From positions 371,285 to 435,284 of the forward strand of contig WBMV01006452.1 in NCBI GenBank assembly GCA_013396655.1: DNA of 64,000 nt. Reading direction: 5' to 3'. Within the stretch, counting starts at the first letter, position 1. Every line of letters starts with the position of its first letter. Position numbers and translations under genes: made by a program. Positions 22,756 through 34,845 of the stretch are shown here, one piece after another. Under the pieces are notes generated by a model, which ran no database searches, was not told the origin of the DNA, and saw only the letters and a list, made by a program, of their open reading frames with translations. The DNA comes from Campylorhamphus procurvoides (lineage: Eukaryota; Chordata; Aves; Passeriformes; Dendrocolaptidae).

Positions 22756-25449
22756 TGATGCTGCAGGGCAGGGGAGAGGGGCAGAGCCCCATGTGCCGGA
22801 CCTGGGCGCTCTGTTATCCTTCGGGGGGTGTTTAGCTTGGAGAATTCACTCCCTTCTTGCCCAAAGTGAGAGTTCTCTTCTGCAGAAGAGAAAACTGCTC
22901 TGCTTTCAGCTCGCTGAGAGGCTCCGGAGCGTGAATTGAGCGATGCTGCCTCTGAATTTGCAAATGGGTTGAAACAATAGCTCAACCACGCAAAGGCATT
23001 GTCCCCTCTAATCATAACAGCCTGTTAACTAGGAAACCTAATTAAGCAGTTCAACACTTAATAACAACCCATCAGTTAGCAGGAATGTCAAGATAATGTG
23101 TTTGTCCTGCTGTCCCAGACTACCTTCCCGAGCTTGCTCTGGTATGGAGCAAATGCTATTTACTCCTGGGATCTACAATTTCTGCTCAAAAATCAATGCA
23201 AGAACTTTCTGGTGTGCTGAATATTGGAACTGTTGACTAGTGGAAATAAAAATCCTTTTGGTTTTGAGGTAAGTGTTGTCAGTTTTAGGATGTTAATGCT
23301 TGAACTTACTATGTGCAATGTAATTTTAGTAGGATCATTCTGGAGCTGAAAATGCCTTGTTGCATCACCCCAATTTGGAAACTCTTGGTTTTATCCTCCA
23401 GTGCAAAGCAGGTGCTCTGTGTGATGTGGACTCTGCATTTTCCTTTACTGGAGGCAGGCCCTGTGATTCTGTTCTGCTTCAGTTATGCTTCTTGAGCTCA
23501 TCCTTCCTGCACATCTCCTTGGGGTCCACCTCAGCAGTGGGCAGCACTGCTGGCTCTCATCCTTACTTGGCAGTCTCTTAATTTCTCTTTTGTCCCTCCT
23601 TTTTGTTCTGTGTTTTGTTCTGTTTTCCAGGATCTGTTCCTTTACAGGACACTCCCTGGTTCATTTGCCTTCAAAGCCTGAATTTGCCACCATCTTATTT
23701 CTTCACCTCATCAGTGCTTTCAGAAATATTTTTACCACTCTTATATTAAAGAGCTTTTGCTGCTCGAGCATTAGCCAGTTTGGTGCCTGTCTTACTGGAC
23801 TAAGTAGTGCCTTTCGCATTTTGGGTTCTTGCTAAGTTTTCTGTTGGGTGTAACTTCACCCATACACACATTGATGCTGTATTGCTGTGTCTGTATGAAG
23901 GATTTTCCTTTGGAATCCATTCACAAGTGCTGAAGAGACAGGCTTCTTGGAGCTGCCAAAACATGGTGCTGTGCTCTGGGGCTGGATGGGCAGGACAGGA
24001 ATGCCAGTAGGGCTGTCACCTGTGTGCTTTATTCCCCAGCCAAAGACTTTGTTCTGCAGCTTAAAGTACTGTTTGTTTGTGCATATTTCAGAAAGCTTTG
24101 CAAGAACTGCAATGGGACTCTATATATGCGTTTTCTTAGTCAACAAGAGGTGGATGTAATATGAGGAGATTGCACTGGAGCATAGCTGTGACAGTGGCAC
24201 TCTCATCCTAATGATCTAGGAAGTGAAATTCCAGGGTCTGGCTCCAGGCAAGGTGAAATGCACTGTGTGATGGGCTATTTTGCTGTCTTTAGGAAAGACA
24301 GCTCCAAAGGGCTTGTGTATATCAACCACTCTATTGTCCCTTTCTGTGTCTATGGAAGTTGAACAGACCACATATAAAAGCATAAATCTAAGAGTCAGAG
24401 GAAGAATTCAGTGGGGTAAATGGTGTTGTTCTGGTTAGTAACCTATTAGAGGTGGGTTTATTTTAATGGTGATCTGTTCTGAGGGTTGTTTTTTTTAAAC
24501 TTAGAAAACTAAGAACTAAACCAAGAATTTCATTTCTTTCATCACAAGCACTGAGTCACAGTTCTCTTAAACCACTGAAAGCAGCTTTGTGGTGGGGGAA
24601 GTTTGTTTTGCTGGTCATGTGTTCCCAAGTCCTGGTATCTGTGCTTAGCCCAAAGAAGAGGCTGCAGGAGGATGTCAGGGCCTTTGCTGGTGCCCGTGCC
24701 ATGGTTTGGTACCATCGGCCAGTGGTGTCCTGTCTCAGGGGGCACAGCAGGCTGCTGTGACCAGCTGATGGAGCCATGCAACATAAACGGCCCACAGGGA
24801 ATTCTTTTCTTCCCACAGCCTCTCCAGCACCTGGGATTGGTGGAGTTTGTGCTTCTTTGAGCATGAGCCAGTGAGTGATCCCAGCAAGTCAGAGGGTGCA
24901 GATCTGGGGTTTGGTGCTAAGCAGGTGCTTTTGTGTTCTGTGGTGCCAGCCTGAATGTGGTGGGAGCTCCTGTTGTAGCCAGCTGGCCCCATTCCCTCTT
25001 CCTTTGCTGGAGGAGACCCGATGAGATGGCAAGCAGAGGTGCTGTGGCTTCAGAACTGCAGTGAAATTATTTGTTATTTAATGGAGGCGACTGTGGCTGA
25101 TAATTGTGTAGGACACCTCTTGCTGTTGCCAGAGAGCCCAGACGTCTTTGGGGCAAGAACTCGGTGTCTCTACCAATTCCTGATGAATGATGGGTCTCTC
25201 ACATCAGGCAATGCTGTTTGTCAGCAAGTTGTGTCCTTACACATTGTGCCACTGCAGCTGAGATAATGAAGTGGGATGTTCAAGACTTCCTCCTGAAACA
25301 ACCACCACCACCAAACGCCTTCAGAGCAGGTCACTGTTACCAGCTGAAATTTATTGCAGCTGAAGGGAGCTGGGCAGATGTCAGAATGCCCGTGCTCCCC
25401 ACGAGCCAGGGGGTTCCTCTGTTTATTATTTCCTGGCTGCTTGGCACGT

Positions 25450-25950
25450 TCTTGTGATGCACAACAAACCCCCATTATGAAGGATTATATGATGAGGCAA
25501 CAAGCATGTGAAAGATAGCAACCAAATGGTGACTCCCAATTACATGAAAAATTACTATAATCACCCCTGCTGTAACACCCGTCTGTTGGCAAAGTGGTTG
25601 ATCCCCTTGAAAAGCTTTAGAAGACCCACTGTATTAAATAAAAATCTCAGTTCTGTGTGTAATCATAAAAATTAACACTGTCACTTTAAAAAAATCAAAT
25701 TGGTGTCCTAAAGGGAAACCTACTAAGCTGTGTAAAGTAGCTATTATGAAAATGTTTAGCCTTTTGAATGTATTTCAGACAGCATTTGTGTTGCCAGATT
25801 TGTCAGCCAAAAACTCACTAAGCAGATTTGTCAGTAGCTGAGGCCATAATCTGTAAAACAGACATTGGCATAGAGATTAAAGATCAAGAGAATTATATAG
25901 TTTTTGTTACCATATGCCAAGATTCCTCTTCTTTAAAAAAAAAGGTTTAT
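25450..25950. other. Candidate conserved non-coding block
   Basis: About 500 bp of unique AT-rich DNA starts at 'cccccattatgaaggattatatg'. It includes 'ccaattacatgaaaaattac', 'taatcataaaaattaacac' and a 12-bp direct repeat 'cagatttgtcag' (25795-25806 and 25823-25834). No reading frame or repeat is visible. Confidence 0.37.
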
Positions 25951-26809
25951 TTTGTGCGGGCTGTATCTTAAGGGCTGCTGCTCTTTCTGTTTTGTTGTCT
26001 CAAACAGTGGGATTTCCTGTCAGAGAAGGGGAACTGGTTTATTCCCATACTTGAGGCTTTGTGTAGCTGTCAGCCTTATGCATTGCTGAGCTTTGTGTCG
26101 TGTTTCACAAAATCAGAGCTGTGTGTTGCAGTCCTTGTTTGCTTCATGGGTGTGAAACTTGTGTTTCCCTGGGCCTGCTGCCCTCTCCAGACAGGAGAGT
26201 GGAGTCTGGCAGGAGTGTCCCTGCCCTGCAGGCAGCACAGGGGCAATAAGGAATTCCTGATGCTGCCGTCCACTGGTAGGTCACTGCCCTTGGGATTGGA
26301 GCCCAGGTGTTGGGACACCAGGGTGGGACTGGAGCAAACTCATGGCCCTCTTGGTACTTGGACCTTCCCTGCTTTTGGAGTTCTGTAGCTGCATAACAGG
26401 CTGGCAGCGGGGTCTTTGGGGTCTGTGTTGCTCTAAACCAGACCTTGGCTGCTGTGGGGACTGGGAGGTGATGCAGAGAAGGAGCACAGGAGTCTTTCCC
26501 CCATTCTGGGGTCTGTGCTGCCTTCCCAGGCTCGCTGTGTGTTTGGAGGCAGTGGCCAGGCAGTGGATGTGGCGGGGGCTCCTCTCCGGTGCCGAGCAGT
26601 GACTGTGTGTTGTGTGCATCGCAGCACCATGAAAGGTATTTGCAATGTAAGCACGGCCCCGCGGGCCTTTCAGAGGGCAGACACCACACTGAGCCGGGCT
26701 CCTTTGAATCCCCACAGGAAGGACTAGGCAGAGTGCATCACAAGGATTAAAATAGTCACACAGAGGACTTCAAAGTTAGCGGAGTGACTCGTTCTGGAGT
26801 GTGAAGTGC
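25951..26809. other. GC-richer non-coding patch
   Basis: Minus frames of 181 and 144 codons (26144-26715) overlap several plus frames across the same bases, which is the signature of low stop density and not of coding. No CpG island: CpGs are few despite the GC content. Confidence 0.5.
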
Positions 26810-27780
26810 TGAGTTCTCTTTTAGAAACCTTTAATCAGAGCAGTGTTCATCACACAGATGTTGGCAGCAGTGCTAGAGCTCTCTAATTGTAATTTAAGTT
26901 ATCCCTGCCTAAGGGCTTGCAATTAAATTATTAGACTGTTGCAGTGAGTCTGTGGATCCTGGTCACACCTTGTGAGGGGGTATTTTCTGCTATGATGAGA
27001 AGCAGTGGTTTCTCCTGGGAAGCAAATGTACCATTATGCACTTATTAGGTCCTTGATTAGATCCACTCCTGATTAGCAGCCTTTGCAAGAGAAAATACCA
27101 CAGGAGCTTCTGTTGGCTTCTCAAAACCACTGTGCAAGAAGGTGAAAACAAACCAAGTCCGAGTGGCCACTAACTTTGGTGTCCCATTAAAAACTTGCTC
27201 TGTTCAAACCAATCATGTTGTTAACCCTTAACTTACAGTGGGAACAAGTGGTGGGAATTGTAGAAATTCATGAATGTGTGTGTTCAATACCTGGGGCACA
27301 CAAATGTGTTAAGCACACATGCACAGCTCCCCCCACATTTCTGTGGGTGCTGGTTCTAAAAACATACGTAGGTATTCATTCTGAAAGACCTGTGCTTTCA
27401 TTTCACTGAACAGCTTACTGTGTTTGTGTTGTTGAGAATTTCATTTCTGGTTATGGTTGTGGAGAGTCCTGAGGCGCTTTATCTCTCTCTTGTCACCAGG
27501 CTCAGAAATATCTAATGATGAAAGACAGAACCATCTTTTATCTAAATGTGGACAATTATTGAATTGGTTTGTGCATTATTACTTTGCATTGGTGGGCCAT
27601 TTTTAAAGTAAGGGCCTGCCTGTGTAATTATTTTGAATTTACCCTTGGGTTTTTAAAACTTTTGAAGCAAAGCTAGCCATGGATCATTTTACAGGAGTGT
27701 AAAATGAGGATGATGAGGTTTGTGATAAAGCTTCTGATAGATTTTTTCCATTTTATTTTAATGTTGATTTGAATGCAGTT
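26810..27780. other. Candidate conserved non-coding block(s)
   Basis: Two AT-rich motif-dense segments, about 26810-27080 ('tctaattgtaatttaag', 'caattaaattattagac') and about 27530-27780 ('gacaattattgaattgg', 'gtgtaattattttgaa', with SOX- and homeodomain-like words), flank more ordinary sequence. No gene or repeat was recognised. Confidence 0.3.
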
Positions 27781-28043
27781 TGTTTCCTGTTCATCTTGAG
27801 TCCACTAATATGTCCAAGAATTCTCAGTACTTGGGCTTTGCTCACTGCAGAAGGCACAAGGATTGTGAGCAGAGAGTTTGTTCTGAATGGCCCTGTGATT
27901 CCATGGCACTCAGCTCTGACTCTGCTCCAAATCCATCCCTTCAGCTGATTCCCTGAAATCAGTGGAGTTAACCCAAGGTTAGCTGCTGTCCTCAGGCGTG
28001 GCAGGGAAGAGGAGCTTCCTCAGGAAATGCATCCTTACAAGCC

Positions 28044-28056
28044 GTGTGTGTGTGTG
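28044..28056. repeat. Short (GT)n microsatellite
   Basis: About six GT units, embedded in 'gccgtgtgtgtgtgtgg'. Confidence 0.85.
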
Positions 28057-29958
28057 GAACACTCAAGACCCGGAGCTTTGCCAGTCTCAGGGTCCAGCTG
28101 GGAGCCTGCCAGGAGCACAAGGAATTCCTTTAAGGAATTCAGAAGGAGCAGATTGCAGTAACTCACTTCTGTGGCACAGGCAAAAGTCCTGTGAAGGTTT
28201 CAACAATTATTAGTACTTTTCCCAGCATTGGCAGGGTGCTCAGCATGTTCAGAACATGTGTTGCTCCAATCTGAGCCAAACATGGGGGCTCCAAGATCAG
28301 AGAGTGACATTCCTTGGGATCCTGAAGAGTGCTCTGTCCACAATTCAGCGTGGAGTTTGTGGAGAAAAATAGAAGCTGGATTTGCTGAAATTCAGCCCCT
28401 CTCTCTTCCATCATTGCCAGGATGCTTCTTAAATAACACTGGGTTCATTAATACCTGCAACTATTCAATCTTTCTGTAAGGGGCTAATCCAAATGTCTTT
28501 AATTACTGGATAGTGCTTTCCACATGTAAATGGCTGAATACCCACTGATTATCCTTGTTGCTAAGACATATTTATTGTTCTTTATTTTCAAGAGAGGTGG
28601 AGAAAGTTGGGCTCTTTTCTTTGCTCTGATTATCACCAAGTCACCAAAGGTAGAGGGGGTCTGGGTAATGCTTTTGTTTTGGTGCCACAATTTGAAGGCA
28701 TGTTGAAGTATCTAAATCTGCTATGGCTTGGACATTCCTTCTTTATAGGTCTCCAGTTTGCTCCCAGGAAAATTAAACAGATTATCTGCCAATGTCCTTT
28801 ACAAACACATAATTTAAGTCCATTAGAAAGTGGTTCACGATTGTTGTGTGAGCGGTTTTCCCATTGTTACCCAGATTAAATTGGATTATTCTGATATCCA
28901 AACTATAGATATATTAAGTTGTAAACAAATGAATTTCATGGAGGTATTAACAGCCTTGTAATCATGGCACTAAAATTAATACTTGAAGGGTAGCTGAGTA
29001 GATTTTTGCCACTCAGTCCAGTAGGGGGTTTATTGAAGCAGACACAGCTACCTCCTGTGAGGGTTATTTTTCCCCAGTATCTCCCTGGGGACTCAGATAC
29101 CTCTGGAATGCTCTGAGGAATTGGTTCCTGTGGCTTTACCACTGAGGCCTTGTGAAACCAGTGCCCTGAGCTTCTCTGAGTGAAAATGCTTTGAGAGTGA
29201 GTGGTGGGAGGGGAATGTGGGTATCACATCAGCATTGCAGAGCATTGACCATCACAGGTTTGGGATAAGGAATATATTTAATGCTAGGAAACAAGCAGAA
29301 TGTAGAATAATGTTGACTTCAGATGTCTTCTTCCATATTTTGCTGTGATATAAATTTCAAGGAAATAGTTCATGCATTTAAATGGTTTGTACTCAGGGAA
29401 GGAAAGCCACTTTCTGACTTTGGTCATGGGCTTTAAAGAAAATAGTATTTTTAGTATCTTAGGATTTTTTCCCATATGTATTGCTAGAAGTTATATTGTT
29501 CCTTCTCTTGTTAGAATACCTGGGTAAGGATAGTCTGAAACAGCGTGTTAAAACAGTTGCTTTGCTGACTAAAGTAAAGGGAGGTAATTAAGGACAAATA
29601 TTTGGGGGGTTGCGGTTCTTTTTTTCCCTTTCAGTTTAATACTTTAAAACATTTTTTTTTCACAATACCTTTTCAGTAAAAGTCTTTGTTTGGTCCATTC
29701 TATATTTGTGTTCTTTTTTTAACTATGCAAATAATCTTTTTTGAGATGTATCCTCCTTTTTCCGTCATCTCCAGGATAACTAATGAGCAGATTTTCTTAC
29801 TTGAAGCATGTTTTTCCTGATTGAAATAGAGCAATTTTATCAATGCTTATCTATCTTTTTCCTTTTTAATACCAACATAGCTTAAGGTATTAATAAGCTC
29901 TTATCTAAAGTCTGGAGGAATCATATTTTAAAATTAATTTTATAATGTATGATGGAGC

Positions 29959-29974
29959 AGGAGGAGGAGGAGGA
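29959..29974. repeat. Short (AGG)n microsatellite
   Basis: About five AGG units lie in a purine-rich context ('ggagcaggaggaggagg'). Confidence 0.85.
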
Positions 29975-30510
29975 AAGAAGGTCCGTGAGTGGAACTGGCT
30001 GGTTGAGGGGAATCCTGTATCAGGTATGGGTTGTGGCTGTGAGAAAGCTTTTGTAGCTTGGGAGGCAAAGCCAAATGCTCAGGGGTGGGACAATAAAACC
30101 TCTTGTTGAATGCCCTTGCAAAAATCAGAATTAAATTGCAGTGTCTGCCTTTCAGTGGGCACTAACCCTGCCAGCTCTGTTCTGTCCACCCTAAGCTCTT
30201 GTTACCCAGGTTACTGGGGACTCCCTGGGAAGTGTGTTCTTTCAGTGGGTTTGGTTTGGCTCCATTTAACAGGAATTTCAGCTTGTCTTTTGGTTATTGC
30301 TGGAGGGAACTGGTCTCTTTAACTTAGAGCCCAAGTGAGGTGGGCCAAACAGTTCTGTTTGCTCAGACCGTGGCCTTTCTGGATCAAATTCTGACAGCTC
30401 TGTGGATTTTTGTTCAGATTTTCATTCAAAAGCACAGCTTTTCCCAAATATTGCACCATTTGCCTGCTCTATAATGATTAAGGTATTTTTCCACCACCTC
30501 CTTTTTCCAG

Positions 30511-30533
30511 AAAAAAACCCCAAACCCCAAACC
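30511..30533. repeat. Short A/C-rich simple repeat
   Basis: 'aaaaaaaccccaaaccccaa' and the following bases alternate A and C runs. It lies about 50 bp left of the CR1 scrap at 30583. Similar short A/C tracts recur at about 32941-32965, 35101-35115 and 40278-40300. Confidence 0.75.
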
Positions 30534-30582
30534 AATAAACATTTTTATCTAGTAAGTTTTTCAACACCTTTGAGTGAGTGTT

Positions 30583-30650
30583 TGAAGTGGACCTTTAGGA
30601 TCAAGTCCAACCATTAACACTGCCAAGTGCAATGTTTCCAGCTCCCTCAA
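30583..30650 (-). mobile_element. Short CR1 3'-end fragment, reverse orientation
   Basis: 'gaagtggacctttaggatc', 'aagtccaaccattaacac' and 'tgccaagtgcaatgtttcc' match the reverse complement of the CR1 tail region. It lies about 330 bp upstream of an oppositely oriented CR1 fragment (30981-31130), so these are two independent insertions and not one element. Only about 70 bp remain recognisable. Confidence 0.72.
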
Positions 30651-30980
30651 GTAGGAATTAATTTCCTGACCTCCTTTGTGTTTACCAGGAATCTGTCTCA
30701 GTGTGTTTCTTCTCTGTGGGGACGTGACATGGCCAGGGCAGCTCCAGCCAGCCCAGGAAACCTCTGTGTTTTGGGTTCTTGGTCTGTGGAGTTGGTGGTT
30801 TGGGGTGGGGGTGGCTGCTTAGTGGGTGTTTTTATGGGACCTTTTGTAAAATGGGATTTACACTGGTGTCTGATTATTTTTAGACCAGCAAAATTTCACT
30901 TTTTCTTCTACTGTGGGACCCCAGTTGAGGCTCAGAGGGGACAAGAGGGAAGGTTTCTGTACCCACTGGGCTGTCAGTCC

Positions 30981-31130
30981 TGGACAGGCTGCTCAGGTTG
31001 GTGGCAGAGTCCCCATCCCTGGGAGGGTTAGAGGGTGTGTGCACGTGGAGCTTGGGGACGTGGTTTAAGTGATGGCCTTACAAGGGTTAGACCTGATCTT
31101 AAAGGTCTTTTCCAACCTTCTGTGAGTCTG
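30981..31130 (+). mobile_element. CR1 LINE 3'-end fragment
   Basis: The segment reads 'gacaggctgctcaggttgg', then 'agtccccatccctggg', then 'ggtttaagtgatggcc', then 'ttagacctgatcttaaagg' and 'tcttttccaaccttctgtg'. This is the order of CR1 3'-end blocks on the plus strand. The final octamer is degraded to 'ctgtgagtctg'. It is more diverged than the copy at 37.3 kb. The left edge is approximate, because weak similarity may extend back to about 30930. It has no coding capacity. Confidence 0.85.
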
Positions 31131-31419
31131 TTTTGTTCTCGGCTTCTTGCTTTAATTTCTTTCACATTTTTCACACCTCGGCACTTTCTGCAGCTTCCAC
31201 TGACCTTTAAACATACAAGTCTCATTTTTCTGTAATCTTGTGAGTTTTGGCTTTAATACCTAATGGGGTTTTTTCCCCAAATATTAATTCTTTTTGATAA
31301 ACTCTATTTTTCTTCTTGTAATAATGTTGCACATCAGTGGATTAATTTTCCTTTCTAACAGTTCAGTTAAAAAGAGTATGAACTCCAACAACTGTCTTGA
31401 CACTCTGGTGGTATTTCCC

Positions 31420-32400
31420 TAACATTCTCCATGATTATAAAATGCTAAATTTTGTCTGCTGAACTTTAGAAACCACTTCAAAACACTGAAAGTATTTTTT
31501 TCCCATTTATTAATTTTTTAAAATCGGTGGGCTCTGTGTAATGTGAATGTGGCATTAGCCTGAATAGTGATTTATTCTCCAGTTCCATCTGCATATCTGA
31601 TTTAATTACACTCTGACAGAGGAAAGGCAAAGGAGATATTATCTTAACAAGTGAAAACTTCACTTGCACGAGGAACATTTTCCCCCCACTGCCCTTTAAA
31701 TAGCTGCTTCTTGTCCCCTGCTGCACAGAGGGGGGGATGGCAGGAGGAATCCTAGGCCTGGAAAACCTCTCCATGCGTGAATTCACTTGGAGTTGCATTG
31801 TGTTTCTTACACTAATATAATATTGTTCTAGTGCTTGCCCCTGATTAAAGACATACATAAATAAATAATTTATAATTTAATTAATAAGGTATAATATGCA
31901 AAGCACAGTAATTTCAAACAGCTTGTAATGTCTCTAATGTACTTTCAATTTTTTATTTTACATAAGGGCTATATTCATTATGTGGTTATGATAAACATAC
32001 TAATGAATTTTATTACGGGAACAAATTTAAACATGTAAATGAGATCAAATAGTATTAAAATGCAAACGATGGGGAAACTTATTACAAACTAACCTTGCCA
32101 ACGTGTGTGGAGGGGGGTGACAAAAAGGACTTGGAAGTTGCACTCTGATAGAAAGTCAGAGCAGGCATTTCACAACCGTTCCCTGATTTGTGAACTCCCC
32201 CTTTCCAGTGTTGTCTAAACTGCAGCAAACAAAAGTTAACTGCAGTCCTGCTCTCACACGGAACTTTGGTGACAATTAAAATCCTTTTTCCTGTTCCAGT
32301 GAACAGTAATCTGTGCATAATTACATTCAAATGAGATATTAGCATTTTTTGTGCTTACTCTTTGTTAATTGCAGAGTTCACTCACCATGGTGATGCTTTT
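31420..32400. other. Candidate conserved non-coding block
   Basis: A long AT-rich unique stretch begins about 290 bp after a CR1 fragment. It contains 'taatttaattaataagg', an octamer-like 'atgcaaag' (31896-31903), 'catactaatgaattttatt' and 'gtgcataattacattc'. A 126-codon minus frame (31478-31858) has no recognisable content. It is the longest repeat-free AT-rich run in the left half of the window. Confidence 0.38.
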
Positions 32401-32460
32401 GATAGAATCAAGCAACCTTATTGACCTGATGCTGCAAGGCATGTTTGAAAATTCTGTATC

Positions 32461-32500
32461 CTTCTTTTTTTCTTTTTTTTTTCCTTTTTTTTTTATTTTG
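32461..32500. repeat. Poly-T-rich low-complexity tract
   Basis: About 40 bases are almost pure T, interrupted by single C's and CC, so one strand is entirely pyrimidine. No element boundary is visible on either side. Confidence 0.9.
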
Positions 32501-34799
32501 GCATTTTGAGGAGTCCTGCTGCTTTTATTACATTCCTGACACTTTTGTTAATAAATCATTGCAAAGTTAATGAAAATTGCATTCAGGCATATCCAAAATA
32601 ATTGTGTCCTTTGTCATGCTAATAAATGGAAAGATGTTGATCCAATGGGTGAGTGCCTGCCCATTATGGGGAAGTTTGTGATACGTGTGCCTGTTGCACT
32701 TGGACTTCGTGCCTTGGCAAATCACTCCGTGTCAAAATACGGATGGGCAAACCAAAGGTCCCTGTGTTTTATTTCCAAAGTTGTGCAAGCTGCCCCTCAG
32801 CTGGGCTGGGGAGAGGCACAGCTCTGTGTTACCTGCACTGCCTGACACCAGAATATACCTGGGGATGGAAACAACCGAATATTTCCTTCTTCTTGCCTTC
32901 TGAACTTTCATGCCTATTAAATCCAGATGATAAAAGATAGGGGGAAAACCAAACAACCCCAAACCATTAGGCATCACTAATACAGAGCTGTGAAGGGGAA
33001 TAACCCAACAGCTGTGCAGGGCTTTGTGGGAGGGAGGTGACAATTTTTTGTTTACTTCCCATTCCACAGAGAAAGCTGGAGCAGAACATCAGGTGAGATT
33101 CAATCCTGCCTTTTCTTTTGCTGTGTTTTTTAATAGTGACATTAATGGCAGGATATTAAGCCACACTGGTGGAAATGGGTTTAGATTTTTAGTGCAGGAT
33201 GCCTTTTCTGTCTTGTAATACAACTTAAAAAATAGCACGGAGAGAAAATGTTAGTCAGGGTAGTGTTTACCTGGAAAAGTTATATTTCATCCTGCAATGT
33301 TAGAGTAAAAGAAATGTTAATACTATAAAAATAAAGGTAGCTTTAGTCAAGGCTACTTAATTCATGCCCTGGCCCATCATGCAGGTTTTTGGGGGTATAA
33401 ATTCTGCTGCTCAATCCAAGTGTGTAGTTTCCATCCCTGTCACATTGGGTGTAACATGCAGTGTGCTGGCTGGACTCGGGATGCTTAAGAGATGTGTCTT
33501 TATGTTGTCTGCATGTGTACTTTTTACCTCTCCTAATTTGTGTACTTTTTACCTCTCCTAATTTAAATAAGTGTATATTGCCCTTAGATAGGCAAGTACA
33601 TTTATTTGGTTTTAGTTAACAGCAATTTAAAGCTCACTGAGACATAATGAGGGTGAGGAACAGCTGGGAAAAGGGCAGTGTTTGGGAGGTGCCTTTGCAA
33701 GGAGCTTAGCAAAGAGGGTATGGGGTGAGGGGAGAAGAGGTCTGTGCAGCAGCACCGGAGAATTAGTGCTGAGTTAAAATCTGTGACTGCCGAGAGTTGA
33801 AAAGAAACTTTCCCCGAGGGCTGGAATCGCTCCCTGAGCGATTTCTCTCTCTCCTGGAGCGTTTGGGAAGCGTTGGGCCAGGGATGATGTGGAGGTGGAA
33901 TTAAGTGGAGTGCAAGTCTGGTCCGGGTTTGTAAGTGGGTTAAAAAGCTCTGTGTTCGTAGCAGTGCTTTGCTGCATTTGCAGCACATTTATAAATCTCA
34001 GGAACATGAAATTACAGGCAATCGAAAGAGCAGGGAGAAGCAGTGCAGTTTCAAAGCAGGATGAAGGAACATGTCTGCTCCTTTTTGGTTTTGAACGTTT
34101 TCTCTGCATGACAGAAATGGATGGGCTCTTTCCCTTCTAAATAGCCTCTGCAAAGATGGATATTTACTAAAATAGATAGCAAGTACTGTGTGCTGTCAGG
34201 GTATTGACCAGGTCAGATCAGCTGCCAAATTTAGATGGAGGGGTTTAGTGAAGGGCAATTTATGGAGTTCAGCTTTCCCACTTGGACTCCTCACAACCCA
34301 GTGGAGCGAAGACTGGCTGGTTCAAAGGGTAGAAATCCATGCCCCTGCCTCCATATCTGCATCCAGGCTAATCCAGGAGCTGCCTGTTGTGTTGCTGCCG
34401 AGCTCCAGCCCTGTTTTGGACCCTCTGGTGTGGGATGCTGAATTAATGTCGCCCTCCCCACATTGATTCTGTGTGATGCTGCCCCAGCTCCAGGCTCGTG
34501 GTGCCAGCTCGAGGTACAAGGTGCTGCCAGCCCTGCCTGTGTGAGTGCCATTCCTTGGCAGCCTCACTGTGCTGACACCTGCTGCAGACCAGCACATCCC
34601 TGCCCTGCCTGCTTCTGAAGCAGTGCTAACACTTGAGCAGACAGAGCTCTGAAGTGCCCCCTGAGAGTGTTCACTGACTCCCAGAGCTGTGACAGCAAAA
34701 CCCTCACTGAGACACAAAGGTTTCTGCGATCCTCGTAGAGCTTGAGGCTGGCAAGTTCTCCCCAGGTCTAGGTAATTTCCATGAGACAGTTGTGAGTGG
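32501..34799. other. Non-coding, nothing specific beyond the 25-bp duplication
   Basis: Mixed unique sequence; frames of up to 131 codons overlap on both strands (33602-34109, 34188-34717) and are not credible. AT-rich motif-like sequence at 33220-33360 is too short to call. Confidence 0.5.
33515..33564. repeat. Perfect 25-bp tandem duplication
   Basis: The 25-bp unit 'gtgtactttttacctctcc' plus 'taattt' is present twice head-to-tail, at 33515-33539 and 33540-33564, with no mismatch. The flanks do not continue the repeat. It is probably a recent slippage-type duplication. Confidence 0.93.
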
Positions 34800-34845
34800 C
34801 TGTTTCACCATCCTGAAGGTATTTTCCAACCTCAATGCTTCTGGG
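34800..34845 (+). mobile_element. Possible relic of a CR1 tail
   Basis: 'cctgaaggtattttccaacctcaatgcttctg' (34813-34844) differs at only a few positions from a common CR1 3' terminus on this strand. The sequence upstream (34740-34800) is too degraded to place. This is a short, low-confidence match and could be a chance resemblance. Confidence 0.45.

Larger units (their letters stand above)
20601..25449. other. Non-coding filler between CR1 fragment and AT-rich block
   Basis: Nearly 5 kb with no recognisable gene. It holds the CTCF-like word (21830), a purine-rich plus strand at about 22490-22640, a G-quadruplex motif (22726) and a pyrimidine-rich stretch at 23480-23700. Frames of up to 120 codons are compositional. 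Some of it may be repeats too old to see. Confidence 0.5.
27781..30582. other. Non-coding, nothing specific
   Basis: Unique sequence with small GT and AGG repeats, a 12-bp palindrome 'aaggaattcctt' (28119-28130) and an AT-rich stretch at 29280-29940 with modest motif density. A CTCF-like 'ccagtagggggtt' lies near 29018. No gene was recognised. Confidence 0.5.

Noticed and set aside
26144..26715. Minus-strand frames of 181 and 144 codons
   Set aside because: Both overlap each other and several plus-strand frames in a GC-richer patch; all translations are unrecognised and look like low stop density.
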